Assembly: GCA_017465565.1 (NCBI GenBank) | Contig: JAFTWA010000019.1 | Span: forward strand, 1-64,000 | Source of the DNA: Tyzzerella sp. | Lineage (GTDB): Bacteria > Bacillota > Clostridia > Lachnospirales > Lachnospiraceae | Length of the DNA stretch: 64,000 bases | Direction: 5' to 3' | Shown: positions 40,122 to 48,673 of the stretch, piece by piece | Layout of the letters: the number at the start of each line of letters is the position of its first letter | How positions within the stretch are numbered: position 1 is the stretch's first letter | Translations under genes and position numbers: made by a program | The notes under the pieces: generated by a model | Seen by the model: only the letters and a program-made list of their open reading frames with translations | Database searches by the model: none | What the model was told of the DNA's origin: nothing

Positions 40122-42844
40122 TTGTATTTTCCCTCCCCGAAAACAAGAAATTTACCAAGCACATAATTTGATACAATCACGATGGCCTGAACCACTATTT
40201 TTACTGGTATATCACTGATGCCTGCTAATGTCACAAGCAAATACATCAGAGCCATATCTATCAAAAGTGTGCCTAATCTGGAAGCATAGAACTTTCCTAT
40301 TTCTTTCCCTACTGAATTCTGGCTCTGGAACACGAATATCTTATTTGTCACATACGCAAATGTGACGCTTATCATCCACGAAATTACATTTGCCACTTGT
40401 AGCTGAATAGCATTATCCGCATCCAGAATCAAAGTCGTACAAAGGAAATAGGAAAAAAGACTTACTACTGTTGTTAATATGCCAAAAATAAGGTACATCA
40501 CAATTTCCCTGTTCTTCCGCATAAACTTTTGTACTTTCGTTTTCAATAATTCATATAACAAAAGAGCAAATCCAAGCAGACTCACCGCTAAACCTGCATG
40601 GAAAAATGGTGAAGTGTACTTTATTACAACGTCATTCTCCCCTTTATTTAACCGGACCCCCACGAATGCCTTGTTTACCACTTCCACCGCTGCCGGTTCC
40701 CCATTGACATAGGCCGTAAAACCTTTGTCAAATGGAATTGAGGTTACAAGATAGTCCCCATCATCGGCACTCACACTGCATGTAATTTCCCCGGAAAAGG
40801 TATCTATTTCCAGATGCTCTGCTTCCGGATACTGTGTGGAAATTATCGGTGATGTGTACATACGGAGGTTTTGAATATCGTACAGACCCTTCGTAATCTC
40901 TACAGTCAGTGTCGTTGTATTCTCCAAAGGTATTACATAATCAAATTTTGTGTTGCCATTATAATACTGCCACATATATGCAGTAAGTTTATTCTTGACA
41001 CCATTAATACTAATGCTGACATCCTTTTTATTTTGATAGTTCCCTTCGTTGACAATATCAAAGGTCAAATATAACAATCTGCCACGATAGGTTTCAGCTA
41101 ATTCAATTTCGTATATTTCTGATTTATCCTGAATGAACTGATACGCTTCCGCAACATCACATTTTTCAATAACAGACTGGTAATCTGTGCTATCGCCATT
41201 ATCTACAACCGTATGCGTCATCAAATACTCAGCAGAATACGGAAACTCTGTCTGGTCAAAATCTGCTTCGCTCATTGTTTTACTGCTTTTATAGGCAATC
41301 GGATACGCCGCCTGATTCTCATATAGATTCAGATTTTCACCTTCTGCTATTTTCTCATAATACAATCCTGGATCAGATTCCCCAATCATGTATCTTGTCC
41401 CCATAAACGTGTAAAAGAGTTCATTCATGGCACCAGAAGTAATGAAACAATTCCGATATCTTTCATTATTTCCCATATAAGTTTCATAAAAATCCTGATA
41501 CAGACGGTTTGATGTTGAGGAATATACCGAACTGCCATAGAACTTATCGCCATACATTTTATTAGCAGTATGCTTTTCAAAATAGGCTACATTTGTCCGA
41601 TACCATTCATCCTCTGTATATTCCATAAGTTTTTCAATTTCATCATTATGCAGTTCTTCATAGAACTCCACCGATACATATTGCTCGCTTTTCTGATTCA
41701 CAAAAGAAACAGCCAAAAGAACCATTATCGTCCAAGCATATAGAAGCATTGGTTTTCTTAAAAATACAAGTACTGCAATCTCCTGCTTCTCCAGTTTTTC
41801 TATAAACATACAAAATGCATATACAAACAGTATTGCAAATGGAATCAATACCTTTCCCCTAACATAAAGCATTCCGTTCAGCACATAAGTAAATAGCGGA
41901 CATATAACGATAAATATCAAAAATCCATTAAAAAACACTTCGCATTTTTTCAGCCTTTTAGAAGTCAGATTCCCGATGACTGCAACCAGCATAAGTCCTG
42001 TGATTCCCATACCGAAATGGCTGAAAAAAATGTCCGAAAGATTTGGCACTAATAGATTCTCTATACTCTCTGAAACCGCGAAGGACCTGCTGTTGGAAAA
42101 AAGTGCATATGCTGTTGGAAGCAATACAAACGCACTTAATAGTACTGGAATTATAAATAAGTAAACGATACTCCAAAACTGCCTGAAAAAATCTTTGATT
42201 CGGCATTTCTCGGCTTCTAATATATTGTAGACTGTATACACAAACAGGCATACCAGACTTCCCACACTAAAATAATAGTTTGTCAGTATCAAGCAAAACG
42301 TACTTACAATAAATAACATGCGTTTCTTCTTCTCAAAATAGTGGTCCACACCAATAAGCCCCATCATCAAAAACGGCAGATACCACACAAACATAATGTG
42401 ATGATGGAAATGATAATTTACCGGCGACAGTGTCAGGAAGAGAATCGCTGATGCAAGAGCCTTCGTTTCACTAAAATGACGCTTCAAAAATACAAATACC
42501 AGTATTCCCGTCATTAAATACAGGATGATACTCGCACCAATCACATACGCTGTCATATCGATAAACGGCAATAGGTACGAAATTAAAATCACCGGGCTCA
42601 AAAATCCATAGTATGTAAAAAGAAATGCGTTCTGTCCTCCGCCTATCTGAAACAGAAAATTTGGTATGAGCTGCTTGCTCTCATAAAAGGACCTTCTGAA
42701 CAAATCAGGAAACACAACATGCTGTCCAAGCCAGTCCGTAGTGCTGCCGTACAGATTTCCAATTCCTAACATAATCGCAAGCAGAGTAATTCCATATAAA
42801 CCAATAATCAGATAATAGATGTTCTTAGATTTATTCCTGTTCAT
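40118..42844 (-). CDS. YfhO-family GT-C glycosyltransferase fused to a GtrA-like flippase domain
   Basis: A 908-aa membrane protein. Residues 1-770 are YfhO-like: many helices, the outer-loop opening FPDLFRRSFYESKQLIPNFL and a large outer domain (about 400-750). The last about 130 residues (KNREIVMYLIFGILTTVVSL to NYVLGKFLVFGEGKYK) are a complete GtrA domain with four helices. In Bacillus YfhO, CsbB and a GtrA protein cooperate to put GlcNAc on lipoteichoic acid; here transferase and flippase are one polypeptide and the CsbB-like partner is the next gene. The polymer modified is unknown. Confidence 0.85.
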   Translation of the reverse strand: MNRNKSKNIYYLIIGLYGITLLAIMLGIGNLYGSTTDWLGQHVVFPDLFRRSFYESKQLIPNFLFQIGGGQNAFLFTYYGFLSPVILISYLLPFIDMTAYVIGASIILYLMTGILVFVFLKRHFSETKALASAILFLTLSPVNYHFHHHIMFVWYLPFLMMGLIGVDHYFEKKKRMLFIVSTFCLILTNYYFSVGSLVCLFVYTVYNILEAEKCRIKDFFRQFWSIVYLFIIPVLLSAFVLLPTAYALFSNSRSFAVSESIENLLVPNLSDIFFSHFGMGITGLMLVAVIGNLTSKRLKKCEVFFNGFLIFIVICPLFTYVLNGMLYVRGKVLIPFAILFVYAFCMFIEKLEKQEIAVLVFLRKPMLLYAWTIMVLLAVSFVNQKSEQYVSVEFYEELHNDEIEKLMEYTEDEWYRTNVAYFEKHTANKMYGDKFYGSSVYSSTSNRLYQDFYETYMGNNERYRNCFITSGAMNELFYTFMGTRYMIGESDPGLYYEKIAEGENLNLYENQAAYPIAYKSSKTMSEADFDQTEFPYSAEYLMTHTVVDNGDSTDYQSVIEKCDVAEAYQFIQDKSEIYEIELAETYRGRLLYLTFDIVNEGNYQNKKDVSISINGVKNKLTAYMWQYYNGNTKFDYVIPLENTTTLTVEITKGLYDIQNLRMYTSPIISTQYPEAEHLEIDTFSGEITCSVSADDGDYLVTSIPFDKGFTAYVNGEPAAVEVVNKAFVGVRLNKGENDVVIKYTSPFFHAGLAVSLLGFALLLYELLKTKVQKFMRKNREIVMYLIFGILTTVVSLFSYFLCTTLILDADNAIQLQVANVISWMISVTFAYVTNKIFVFQSQNSVGKEIGKFYASRLGTLLIDMALMYLLVTLAGISDIPVKIVVQAIVIVSNYVLGKFLVFGEGKYK

Positions 42845-42998
42845 AATCTGTCTCCCTCTTTATATTTTCTTTCCCCCATACATGCGTTGTATTCTATCAC
42901 TTATTCATTAAAAACATCAGACTTATTTCTTAGTATTTTCTTATTATTCACTTAAGAAGCACTTTTTAAACTCTAATAGTCTTTCATAAATAAATTGA

Positions 42999-43027
42999 AA
43001 AAGCGCCGCTTTGTAAAGCGACGCCTT
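42999..43027 (-). terminator. Terminator, copy 1 of a near-identical pair
   Basis: GCGCCGCTTT and AAAGCGACGC pair (one mismatch) around GT; TTTTTCAATT follows on the minus strand. It ends the chimeric response regulator gene. A copy with one base change is at 47279-47306. Confidence 0.8.
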
Positions 43028-43041
43028 ATGGTCTGGTACTA

Positions 43042-43467
43042 TTACTCCTTCTCTCCACTTACAATTGAATAATACGAATTAGATGTAATCTTATAAACCA
43101 TTGCATAAAAGAAGCCAAACACTGCAAAGCATATCAGATTTACCCCAATTACTAGCAACATATTATTAAGTCCAAACATCAAAAGAATTTTCCATATAAA
43201 CGAAAATGCAAATTTCATATTGTCAGAGGCAGAGGAAATAAAGATAATGGGCACTTGGGAAACCTTGCGGATTTCACTGCACCAATGATATCCATTAAAA
43301 AATGGCAATGCAATGTCAAGCAGCACAAGCTGCGGGTCGTACTCTGCAAACTCTGCCATAACATTACGAAAATCCTGCACACACTTTGCCTGCAGTTCCC
43401 ACATCTCTGCCTGGGCTTTGATAGCCTCAGCAATTCCTTTGTCGTCTTCTATAATCAATATTTTCAT
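43042..43467 (-). pseudogene. Chimera: response regulator receiver domain fused to an ABC permease tail
   Basis: A 141-codon frame. Codons 1-84 are the start of an OmpR-type receiver (KILIIEDDKGIAEAIKAQAE, phosphoacceptor Asp51 in LVLLDIALP, PIIFISSASDNM), as in BceR-type regulators. From codon 85 (near 43215) the sequence becomes the last two helices of an FtsX/BceB permease (FIWKILLMFGLNN, VYKITSNSYYSIVSGEKE). The switch Lys, the DNA-binding domain and everything between are gone, as expected if a single deletion removed the rest of the regulator, a histidine kinase, an ATPase and most of the permease. The frame is intact, so a hybrid protein could be made. Confidence 0.75.
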
Positions 43468-43522
43468 CACTGTTCTCACCTTTTCAAATCACACTAAATT
43501 TACTTAGTAGATTTAGAAACAA

Positions 43523-44074
43523 TCAGTTATTACTCCAAAAATCGACCGGTTCATAATCCTGCAATTTTGCAAGAAATCCTTTCTGTTCTAACTCTTTCTG
43601 AATTATATCCAATGTCCTCTCATCTTCCGCGATAATCGTATGATAGTGATAATCTGACGTTAAGTTCTTCAAGTTCTTAGATTTACCACTAGAAATATCC
43701 TCCATGAATTTACGTACATCTCTTCGTGATTTGATATTCATACCAACCTTAATCACACCATACACCTTATGGTACACAAATACATCTTCTACTTTTCCCC
43801 CTAAATCCACAAACAGATTCAACTCTTCCTCTACCTGTGCATCCGTATGAATCACTTTAAACACACGGCTCACTTCTTTCGCGCTATGAAGAACATATCC
43901 CCGATTTGTAGATATCACATCAACTCCATTCGCACGAATCAAAGCCATATCCTGCACAATAATCTGCCTGCTGACATAGAGCTGCTTTGCCAAATCAGTA
44001 CCGGGAATCGGTTCTACACTGTTCTTTAATATTTTGAGAATCTGTTTTCTTCTTTCCTGTCCACTTAATGCCAT
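43523..44074 (-). CDS. niaR: NiaR (3H domain) repressor of NAD biosynthesis
   Basis: A 183-aa protein. An HTH_11 DNA-binding domain (about 5-65, RRKQILKILKNSVEPIPGTD, LYVSRQIIVQDMALIRANGV) is followed by the 3H domain with its three metal-binding histidines (VIHTDAQVEEEL, VYHKVYGVIKVGM, SDYHYHTIIAEDE). NiaR uses nicotinic acid as corepressor. It is the last gene of the nad operon and thus closes an autoregulatory loop. Confidence 0.92.
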   Translation of the reverse strand: MALSGQERRKQILKILKNSVEPIPGTDLAKQLYVSRQIIVQDMALIRANGVDVISTNRGYVLHSAKEVSRVFKVIHTDAQVEEELNLFVDLGGKVEDVFVYHKVYGVIKVGMNIKSRRDVRKFMEDISSGKSKNLKNLTSDYHYHTIIAEDERTLDIIQKELEQKGFLAKLQDYEPVDFWSNN

Positions 44075-44092
44075 TCTTACTACATTACCTTT

Positions 44093-44947
44093 CTAAACTG
44101 CATGAAGATTCTTGAGCGAAATATCCATAATTGGTGCAGAATGTGTTAACGCACCACTTGATATATAGTCTACACCCAGGTCAGTCAGTTTTTCAATGTT
44201 TTCTCTCGTAACATTTCCAGATACTTCTGTCTCTGCTCTGCCGTCGATAAAATCCATCGCTTCTTTAATCTGTTCATGGCTCATATTGTCAAGCATGATA
44301 ATATCAGCCCCGGCTTCCACCGCTTCTTTTACCATATCAAGTGTCTCAACTTCAACTTCAATCTTACGAACAAATGGGGCATACTCTTTCGCCATCTGTA
44401 CTGCTGCTTTCACACTTCCTGCTGCCCCGATATGGTTATCCTTTAACAATACACCATCTGACAGATTGTATCTATGATTATTTCCTCCGCCGATTCTGAC
44501 AGAGTACTTTTCGAAAATACGATTATTCGGCGTTGTTTTTCTTGTATCTAAAAGTTTTGTTTTCGTGTCTTTAAGGAGCGATGCCACAGAATATGTATAT
44601 GTTGCGATTCCGCTCATTCGCTGTAAGTAATTGAGTGCTGTTCTTTCCCCGCAGAGTAAAACGCGAATGTCTCCACGCAATTTCCCTACTAATTGTCCAT
44701 TTTTTACCTCATCCCCGTCTTCTACGTAGAATTCAGCTTTTGTGTTTTCGTCCAGTAAAGTAAACACTCGTTCAAATACTTGTAATCCGCATATAATTCC
44801 ATCTTGTTTGCAAATCAAATCTACTTCGCCGATTTGTGGTTTTTTCATTATACAATTTGCAGATACATCCTCGCTTGTAATATCCTCTTTCAGTGCACTG
44901 AGAATTAGTGGGTCTACATTTAATTTTAAAGTTACTTGATCGTACAT
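44093..44947 (-). CDS. nadC: Nicotinate-nucleotide pyrophosphorylase (carboxylating)
   Basis: A 284-aa enzyme converting quinolinate and PRPP to nicotinate mononucleotide. Landmarks are GERTALNYLQRMSGIATYTY (about 98-117), LLDTRKTTPNNRIFEKYSVR (about 132-151), GGGNNHRYNLSDGVLLKDNH (about 153-172), VEVETLDMVKEAVEAGADII and SGNVTRENI. Length is normal. It overlaps nadB by 16 bases; GAGGAGAAG precedes the ATG. Confidence 0.95.
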   Translation of the reverse strand: MYDQVTLKLNVDPLILSALKEDITSEDVSANCIMKKPQIGEVDLICKQDGIICGLQVFERVFTLLDENTKAEFYVEDGDEVKNGQLVGKLRGDIRVLLCGERTALNYLQRMSGIATYTYSVASLLKDTKTKLLDTRKTTPNNRIFEKYSVRIGGGNNHRYNLSDGVLLKDNHIGAAGSVKAAVQMAKEYAPFVRKIEVEVETLDMVKEAVEAGADIIMLDNMSHEQIKEAMDFIDGRAETEVSGNVTRENIEKLTDLGVDYISSGALTHSAPIMDISLKNLHAV

Positions 44948-46239
44948 TTTTCTTCTCCTCTTTTCTTTGATTTTTCTATTTCTAATTTAACTAACCCGCG
45001 ATACTCTTCCTGTATCTTTTTCACATCGAGATACTGTTGAATATCCACGTGTTCTATTATTTCATTATTGCGTTTCACTGACGCCATGTTTTTTATCATA
45101 TCCTGAGCGGCACGCTTGGCAAATACGAGACATTCCAACAAAGAGTTGCTTGCCAGACGATTTTTTCCGTGTACGCCGTTGCAGGCAGTTTCGCCCACCG
45201 CATACAGCTGCTCCATGGTCGTCTTGCTCTGATAATCAACTTTCACTCCACCCATGAAATAGTGCTGGGCTGGCACTATCGGAATACACTCTTTTGTAAC
45301 ATCATACCCCATTTTCTTGCAATGCTCAATAATATTAGGAAAATGTTCCTTCAGCTCCTTTTCCGGAATTGTCCGCAAATCCTCCCAGACAAATTCTGTT
45401 CCATCCTTCTCCATCTGTTTCCAAATCTCTATAGTTAGCAAATCACGCGGAAGCAGTTCGTTGACAAACCGATTTCCATTTTTATCTCTTAGTACCGCAC
45501 CTTCTCCTCTTACGGATTCGGAAATCAGAAAACTTCTATCTTCCTCTGCATATAAGGTAGTCGGATGAATCTGCACATAATGAACATCCTTCAGTGCAAT
45601 ACCATGTTTGATTGCAATTGCCAAAGCATCCCCTGTCAAATGATTGTAATTTGTAGAATGTTTATACAAGCCACCGACCCCACCAGTAGCCAGTACCGTA
45701 TAATCTGCTTCGACTACCTCTAGCATTCCATCCTCTTTCTGAATCACCGCCCCGTAACAGACATTCTCTGCTTCCACAATATCAATCAGTGTTGTATGTT
45801 CAAGAATCGTAATATTTGACTGTTCTTTTGCCTTTTTAAGCAGTGTGCTGGTTATTTCCTTTCCTGTTACATCTTCATGATAAATGATTCTTTTTTGGGA
45901 ATGAGCTCCTTCTCTGGTAAATACCAGATTACCATTTTCATCTTTCTGAAAATCTGCACCATATGACAGTAAATCCTTCACCACATCCGGCGAAGAACGA
46001 ATCATAATCTCCACAGAAACTCTGTCATTTTCGTAATGACCTGCTTTTAATGTATCTTCAAAAAAACTTTCGTAGTCGCTCTCATCTCTCAGCATACACA
46101 TGCCACCCTGAGCCAGATGCGAATCATTACTTTCCGCATCCGACTTTGTAATTATCGTTATTCTTTTGTTTTGTGGAAGATTCAATGCACAATATAATCC
46201 TGCGCACCCGCTTCCTACTATTAAAATATCTGTTCTCAT
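44932..46239 (-). CDS. nadB: L-aspartate oxidase
   Basis: A 435-aa flavoprotein oxidising aspartate to iminoaspartate. The FAD motif VGSGCAGLYCALNL (about 7-20), DSHLAQGGM (about 39-47), the active-site HPTTLY and the SLLECLVFAKRAAQ stretch near the end are present. It is about 80-100 residues shorter than the Escherichia coli enzyme because the C-terminal helical domain is reduced, which is common in Clostridia. ATGA overlap with nadA. Confidence 0.93.
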   Translation of the reverse strand: MRTDILIVGSGCAGLYCALNLPQNKRITIITKSDAESNDSHLAQGGMCMLRDESDYESFFEDTLKAGHYENDRVSVEIMIRSSPDVVKDLLSYGADFQKDENGNLVFTREGAHSQKRIIYHEDVTGKEITSTLLKKAKEQSNITILEHTTLIDIVEAENVCYGAVIQKEDGMLEVVEADYTVLATGGVGGLYKHSTNYNHLTGDALAIAIKHGIALKDVHYVQIHPTTLYAEEDRSFLISESVRGEGAVLRDKNGNRFVNELLPRDLLTIEIWKQMEKDGTEFVWEDLRTIPEKELKEHFPNIIEHCKKMGYDVTKECIPIVPAQHYFMGGVKVDYQSKTTMEQLYAVGETACNGVHGKNRLASNSLLECLVFAKRAAQDMIKNMASVKRNNEIIEHVDIQQYLDVKKIQEEYRGLVKLEIEKSKKRGEEKCTIK

Positions 46240-47141
46240 CTTGCAAGCTCCAGCATCCTTTCTAGAGGAATCAAAGCTTTTTTCTGCATTTCTTCCCCTA
46301 CCATCACTACATTGTTCTCATTTTCCAACACATCAAGCACTTTTTCTAATGTCACAAATTTCATATCAGTGCAAATCTGATCTTTCGACATTGTATAAAA
46401 TTTTTTCTCCGGATTCTGCTTCTTTAATTCATAAAGAACCCCTATCTCTGTTCCGATAATGTACTCTTCGTTTCCATCTTTCGCAACAAACTCTATGATT
46501 CCAGAAGTACTTCCTATATAGTCTGCTTCATCTAAAAGCTCTTTCGTACATTCCGGATGTACCAGAAATTTAGCTTTAGGATGCTTCTTCTTCTCACTTA
46601 GCACTTCTTCTTTCGTCATTGCTGCGTGAATTGGACAGTAACCATCATTCAATATTATATTTTTTTCTGGAAGCTGTTCCTTTACATAGCGGCCAAGATT
46701 TCCATCTGGAATAAAGAAAATATTCTTATTCGGCAGATTCTTTATTACCTTTATTGCATTAGCTGATGTCACACACACATCAGAGTAGGTTTTAATCTCT
46801 GCCGTGGAATTAATATAACAAACCACTGCCAGATCAGCATATTTATTCTTGAGTTCCGCTATCCTTTCTAAATTAACCATATGTGCCATTGCACAATCCG
46901 CTTTTGCATCTGGCATAAGCACCTTTTTGTCTGGATTCAATATGGCAGCACTTTCTCCCATGAAAGAAACACCGCAGAACACAATGATATTTGCATCTGT
47001 GTTTTTTGCAATCTTGCTTAAATAGTAAGAATCTCCTATGTAATCTGCGATTTCCTGTACCTCATCCGGTACGTAATAGTGTGCCAGAATAACAGCATTC
47101 TTTTTTTCTTTTAACTGTTTGATTCTTTCTGCTATCAACAT
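46236..47141 (-). CDS. nadA: Quinolinate synthase
   Basis: A 301-aa enzyme making quinolinate from iminoaspartate and dihydroxyacetone phosphate. VILAHYYVPDEVQEIADYIG opens the protein; the three 4Fe-4S cysteines are in FCGVSFMGESAAIL, LVHPECTKELLD and SKDQICTDMKFV. The ATG at 47141 is chosen because GGAGG lies five bases before it; an in-frame start at 47171 has no ribosome binding site. First gene of nadA-nadB-nadC-niaR. Confidence 0.95.
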   Translation of the reverse strand: MLIAERIKQLKEKKNAVILAHYYVPDEVQEIADYIGDSYYLSKIAKNTDANIIVFCGVSFMGESAAILNPDKKVLMPDAKADCAMAHMVNLERIAELKNKYADLAVVCYINSTAEIKTYSDVCVTSANAIKVIKNLPNKNIFFIPDGNLGRYVKEQLPEKNIILNDGYCPIHAAMTKEEVLSEKKKHPKAKFLVHPECTKELLDEADYIGSTSGIIEFVAKDGNEEYIIGTEIGVLYELKKQNPEKKFYTMSKDQICTDMKFVTLEKVLDVLENENNVVMVGEEMQKKALIPLERMLELAR

Positions 47142-47176
47142 GTTTTCCTCCACTCTTTTTTTAATCAACATGTCGT

Positions 47177-47217
47177 ATTATAGCACTCGACTTGCCATAT
47201 GACAAGACAGATGTTAA
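47177..47217 (-). promoter_or_regulatory. Promoter of the nad operon with candidate NiaR site
   Basis: Minus strand -35 TTGTCA (47200-47205), 17-nt spacer, -10 TATAAT (47177-47182). ACATCTGTCTTGTCA spans and precedes the -35; it resembles the first half of published NiaR sites of the ACACCTGTCTTGACAGGTG style but the second half is poorly conserved. The promoter is firm, the operator tentative. Confidence 0.6.
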
Positions 47218-47278
47218 ATCTACTGTAAATTTTTTTGACTGCTGCTAATCTTGTAAGTAAAAAATACTTTCCATACAA

Positions 47279-47306
47279 AAAAGCGCCGCTCTGTAAAGCG
47301 ACGCCT
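47279..47306 (-). terminator. Terminator, copy 2 of a near-identical pair
   Basis: GCGCCGCTCT and AAAGCGACGC (mismatches tolerated) around GT, followed by TTTTTTGTAT on the minus strand. It ends the lipoprotein gene at 47336. Confidence 0.75.
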
Positions 47307-47335
47307 TCTATACTAATGTTTTATTCAATTTTATT

Positions 47336-48025
47336 CTACAGAACTTCTGTTGTCTGAATTGCAATTGTAATTGCATCAAGAACATCCTGTTTCTGTGTGT
47401 CGTCATAATATGTTCCGATGTAAGATACAAGATTTCCATCAACAATTGCATAAACCTGAATCTGATTTGTATTTGGAGCATTTAATAAGGTGTCTCTGTT
47501 CTGGTCCACCCAGTCCTGTGTATACAATCCAGCCTCCACAATATATTCCAAATACTCTTCTGTGTAATCCATAGTGCTTTCAATGTAAATTACGATTTCA
47601 TCATTGAATGTACGCAGTTCTGAGACAGGGAATGTCATCCAGTCGCCAGCTTCTCCCATTCCTTCCATCAGCTGCTTCCTGTTTTCCTCTTCTATCTCTT
47701 GTCCTTCAGGATATTTACCATTTACAGTAGTCACAACGCTGACTGTATATTCATCCTCCCATGTTTCAGTCAGTGCGATACCCAGGTTTTGCATCTGCTC
47801 CCAGTGATGCCATTTTGTCGAATCGAAAGAAATCTTTACAGTATCGTTTTGTGCCGATCCAAGTGTAACAGATTCTGGATTGACTGCATCTATTGCTGTG
47901 TATGCTGGCTCCTTTTCTTTCTCCTGCTCTTTATCCTTGTCTTCGCTGCTTCCGCAGCCAGCCAGAGAAGTTACGAACAATACAGATGCAAGAAAAAATC
48001 CCATAGCCTTTTTCCAATTTTTCAT
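47336..48025 (-). CDS. Hypothetical lipoprotein
   Basis: A 229-aa protein with a lipoprotein signal (FFLASVLFVTSLAGC, Cys about 25), an acidic/basic linker SSEDKDKEQEKEKEPAYTAI and a C-terminal domain of about 180 residues (TMDYTEEYLEYIVEAGLYTQ, VYAIVDGNLVSYIGTYYDDT). The latter resembles PsbP/DUF1795-like domains that some Clostridial lipoproteins carry. Function unknown. Its own terminator follows. Confidence 0.75.
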   Translation of the reverse strand: MKNWKKAMGFFLASVLFVTSLAGCGSSEDKDKEQEKEKEPAYTAIDAVNPESVTLGSAQNDTVKISFDSTKWHHWEQMQNLGIALTETWEDEYTVSVVTTVNGKYPEGQEIEEENRKQLMEGMGEAGDWMTFPVSELRTFNDEIVIYIESTMDYTEEYLEYIVEAGLYTQDWVDQNRDTLLNAPNTNQIQVYAIVDGNLVSYIGTYYDDTQKQDVLDAITIAIQTTEVL

Positions 48026-48133
48026 AATCCTAAGTCCCCTTTCTTTTTTGAGTATTGTATCAAAACAACTGGCAATTTTTTCTACTAATTTAGGGGAAAA
48101 ATACGTAGACTTTTCATTAAAATAAATATGATG

Positions 48134-48592
48134 TTATTCTACTGCCTCTATATCATAAAGAGGCTGCTCGTCTTCGTTAATGAGCATTTCATTTACTTTG
48201 TCAATATCGTATATTTTTTGACCCAGAGCTACAATTAGTAAAACATCTCTTTTGATTTTGGTATATAACTCATTCATTCCATATAATTTTAATGCACGTT
48301 GAGTTTGCTTCAAACTCATTTCCATGGCAAAGCATATGCATAAAATTTTGTCACGGTTCGTTGTATGTACTTCACCAGTCAAAAGCTTATAACCATATTT
48401 TTGTGGAAGATTTGCGCGGATTAAAACATCTTGTCTTTTTAAATTTTTCTGAACGAACAGGATGTCCAAATAGTTCGAAAAAGAAGGCGTACCCTCGCTA
48501 AAGTTTTCCTGCAAATATCCTTTTAACTCTGATGGACTGGTCTGTTTTAATGTATTCATTAAATTGTTTGTGCTTTTTTCAAAAATTGTCAT
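48134..48592 (-). CDS. HTH (XRE-like) protein divergent to a Ser/Thr kinase
   Basis: A 152-aa protein starting MTIFEKSTNNLMNTLKQTSP. The middle part (about 40-100, FVQKNLKRQDVLIRANLPQK, YGYKLLTGEVHTTNRDKILC) is a degenerate XRE-type helix-turn-helix; a helical C-terminus follows. It is encoded head to head with the kinase, 81 bases apart, the same arrangement seen repeatedly in Lachnospiraceae. It may be the kinase target or its regulator. Confidence 0.75.
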   Translation of the reverse strand: MTIFEKSTNNLMNTLKQTSPSELKGYLQENFSEGTPSFSNYLDILFVQKNLKRQDVLIRANLPQKYGYKLLTGEVHTTNRDKILCICFAMEMSLKQTQRALKLYGMNELYTKIKRDVLLIVALGQKIYDIDKVNEMLINEDEQPLYDIEAVE

Positions 48593-48673
48593 CTGTGGTT
48601 TCCTCTTTTCTAAACTACAGGTATATTATATAATAAATCAGATAAAAAAGAAACTTTGATTTACGGAGGTTCT

